DNA from: Aeropyrum sp.
Lineage (GTDB): Archaea; Thermoproteota; Thermoprotei_A; Sulfolobales; Acidilobaceae
Assembly (NCBI GenBank): GCA_015521685.1
Contig: WANT01000065.1
Location: forward strand, 1 to 48,749
DNA length: 48,749 bases
Direction of reading: 5' to 3'
Within the stretch, counting starts at the first letter, position 1; each line of letters begins with the position of its first letter. The position numbers and the translations under genes are program-made. Shown piece after piece: positions 47,522-48,749 of the stretch. Under the pieces are notes generated by a model. It was not told where the DNA came from. It saw nothing but the letters and a program-made list of their open reading frames with translations, and searched no databases.

Positions 47522-48749
47522 TTGCTCTACTCGGTTAGAGTCAGAGGGATATACGCTACAGCTCTCGCAGCCCTGGCGCTTAAACGTGGTTATCTATTAT
47601 CTGACTTGAGCAGGAAGCTCTTAGAGAGGATAGATGTTCCCACGGCCTCCAAGCCTCCCAACATCACAGTTAAACACGGGGAAGAGTCGGGAGACGAGGT
47701 CCTCGTACACGCTTATCCTTACGAGTCTGGCCTTATGTTCGAGAAAGACTTGCTGGATGAGGCTGTCCACGCATCTGTTAGGAGAGCCCCATTAGGGTTG
47801 AGAAGTATAGTCGACGTTAGGATGCGAGGAGACTGTGTAGGGGAGGGCCCGGAAGGCATCCTTGTATACATTTCCCCGGGGGAGGAGTGCCCCGCCCCAG
47901 GGGATGTGGTTCGTGTCACTGTCCGCAAAAGCGAGCCTGGATCGAAAGTAGTTGAGGCTAGCAGGGGCGTCGAGCTAACCGGGTTGACTGTAAGGGTCGC
48001 ATACCCGTCGAGCGGGTTCTCAATCAGCAGGCATTTGAAGGGGGAGGAAGCGTCCAAAGCGCTAGAGGCTATCCATGAGAGTGGAGTGGACCTTAGCAAT
48101 TTCCGGGTAAGGGTGAGGAGCGGCGCTAGACTCGCCTCTAAGAGCGATATAGCCCTCGAGATCAGGGGCCTCGCTGAAAAGGCCTACGAGCTCTACACCG
48201 AAGAACCCTCCACTAGCCCCAGGCTGGTTGAGCGGGGCGAATACCTATCCCTCATCTACCTCCCCTCTACAGCCAAGGAGAGGTTAGACTCGCTGAGACG
48301 CTCACTATACCCAACCATTCACAAGCACCATTCATTCAAAAGCTGGCTAGACGATAGAGAGGGATTACTAGTAGATTTCAGCGAGGAGGGGGTCAAGAAA
48401 GGGCTTTGGAGGGAGGAGGTTGGAGGCCATCTGGAGGACTTCATAGCCTCGAGGCTAGTAGGCTCGCGGATAAGCATACTACACTCCAAGCCGTCTGGCG
48501 AGAGGATTCAGATTGGGCCTTTCAGAGTTGTTTCATATAGGCAGTCCTCACCTGGCAAGGGGGAGCTAGTTCTCGAGAGGAAATTCACTAGGAAGGGGAT
48601 GCTGGATGCACTAAACATTCCCAAAGAGCCCGGCTATTCTGGAGTCACAAGAGTGTTTATGGGGGAGTGGATTACTATACACGAGTACTACTCGAGTAAT
48701 GGTAGCCTGGTAGGCGTGTATGCCAACATAAACACGCCTCCAGAAATCG
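47522..48749 (+). CDS. FAU-1 / RNase E/G-like RNA-binding protein, C-terminus cut by window
   Basis: The reading frame from TTG 47522 is open to the end of the window (about 409 residues). It begins MLYSVRVRGIYATALAALAL, continues with an S1-like stretch (GILVYISPGEECPAPGDVV), and reaches a DUF402 domain with GVTRVFMGEWITIHEYYSSN and GVYANINTPPEI. This order is that of archaeal FAU-1, an AU-rich RNA-binding protein related to bacterial RNase E/G that has been linked to rRNA maturation. A stop at 47516 fixes the upstream limit. Only the last part is missing. Confidence 0.85.
   Translation, partial: MLYSVRVRGIYATALAALALKRGYLLSDLSRKLLERIDVPTASKPPNITVKHGEESGDEVLVHAYPYESGLMFEKDLLDEAVHASVRRAPLGLRSIVDVRMRGDCVGEGPEGILVYISPGEECPAPGDVVRVTVRKSEPGSKVVEASRGVELTGLTVRVAYPSSGFSISRHLKGEEASKALEAIHESGVDLSNFRVRVRSGARLASKSDIALEIRGLAEKAYELYTEEPSTSPRLVERGEYLSLIYLPSTAKERLDSLRRSLYPTIHKHHSFKSWLDDREGLLVDFSEEGVKKGLWREEVGGHLEDFIASRLVGSRISILHSKPSGERIQIGPFRVVSYRQSSPGKGELVLERKFTRKGMLDALNIPKEPGYSGVTRVFMGEWITIHEYYSSNGSLVGVYANINTPPEI

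Noticed and set aside
1-48749. CRISPR array, insertion sequence or integrated virus
   Set aside because: No regularly spaced direct repeats, transposase or integrase genes, or flanking duplications were seen.

Overview
The window looks like chromosomal DNA of a hyperthermophilic crenarchaeon (Thermoproteota). The translation and ribosome genes are archaeal (S6e, S28e, L24e, aIF2-gamma, aIF5B, FAU-1, TmcA, UPF0147). Many genes start with TTG or GTG, often behind GGTG/GGAGGTG ribosome-binding sites or directly behind a TATA box. I see no CRISPR array, insertion sequence, rRNA or integrase, and I do not name a species.

Layout. 1-4521 (minus): an aminotransferase cut by the window edge and an etfB-etfA-fixC electron-transfer operon without fixX. 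4648-6813: a small unknown gene, a MATE exporter and tRNA-Gly(UCC). 6824-12194 (minus): a cell-surface locus with a regulator, an InlB-like repeat protein, a dedicated Ser/His signal peptidase and three proteins with SipW-type signal peptides. Two of these three resemble TasA/camelysin, so this may be a bundling-pilus or extracellular-fibre system. 12415-16845 (plus): an ECF transporter with an extra P-loop NTPase, followed by a ThiD-ThiN fusion (HMP/thiamine salvage). 16856-20423 (minus): Sua5 and TmcA, both tRNA modification. 20574-24081 (minus): two thiolase-fold proteins with altered catalytic positions plus two DUF35 proteins. 24171-25628: a short-chain fatty acid carrier that probably starts at CTG.

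25788-32185 holds translation genes in an unusually scattered arrangement, with an LysE-type exporter among them. 32282-36905: NAD(P)HX repair, a hydrolase, a coupled JAMM/HD/unknown operon and an NfeD-like protein. 36914-40963: acyl-CoA dehydrogenase, a CCG iron-sulfur protein, an isochorismatase-like hydrolase and a DMT transporter. 40970-42310: PyrE and PyrF. 42428-45130: a compact lipoylation operon (free-standing lipoyl domain, LipA, LipM-like and LplA-like transferases), followed by a hairpin-rich spacer. 45384-48749: an orphan gene, a SAM hydroxide adenosyltransferase, UPF0147 and the 5' part of FAU-1.

How it fits together: acyl-CoA dehydrogenase, EtfAB-FixC, the CCG protein, the thiolase/DUF35 group and the fatty-acid carrier suggest oxidation of acyl-CoA or related carboxylic acids, with electrons passing through ETF. 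The surface locus and the lipoylation operon are the least ordinary parts. No gene-free stretch exceeds about 300 bases; the longer spacers are described as features or findings.
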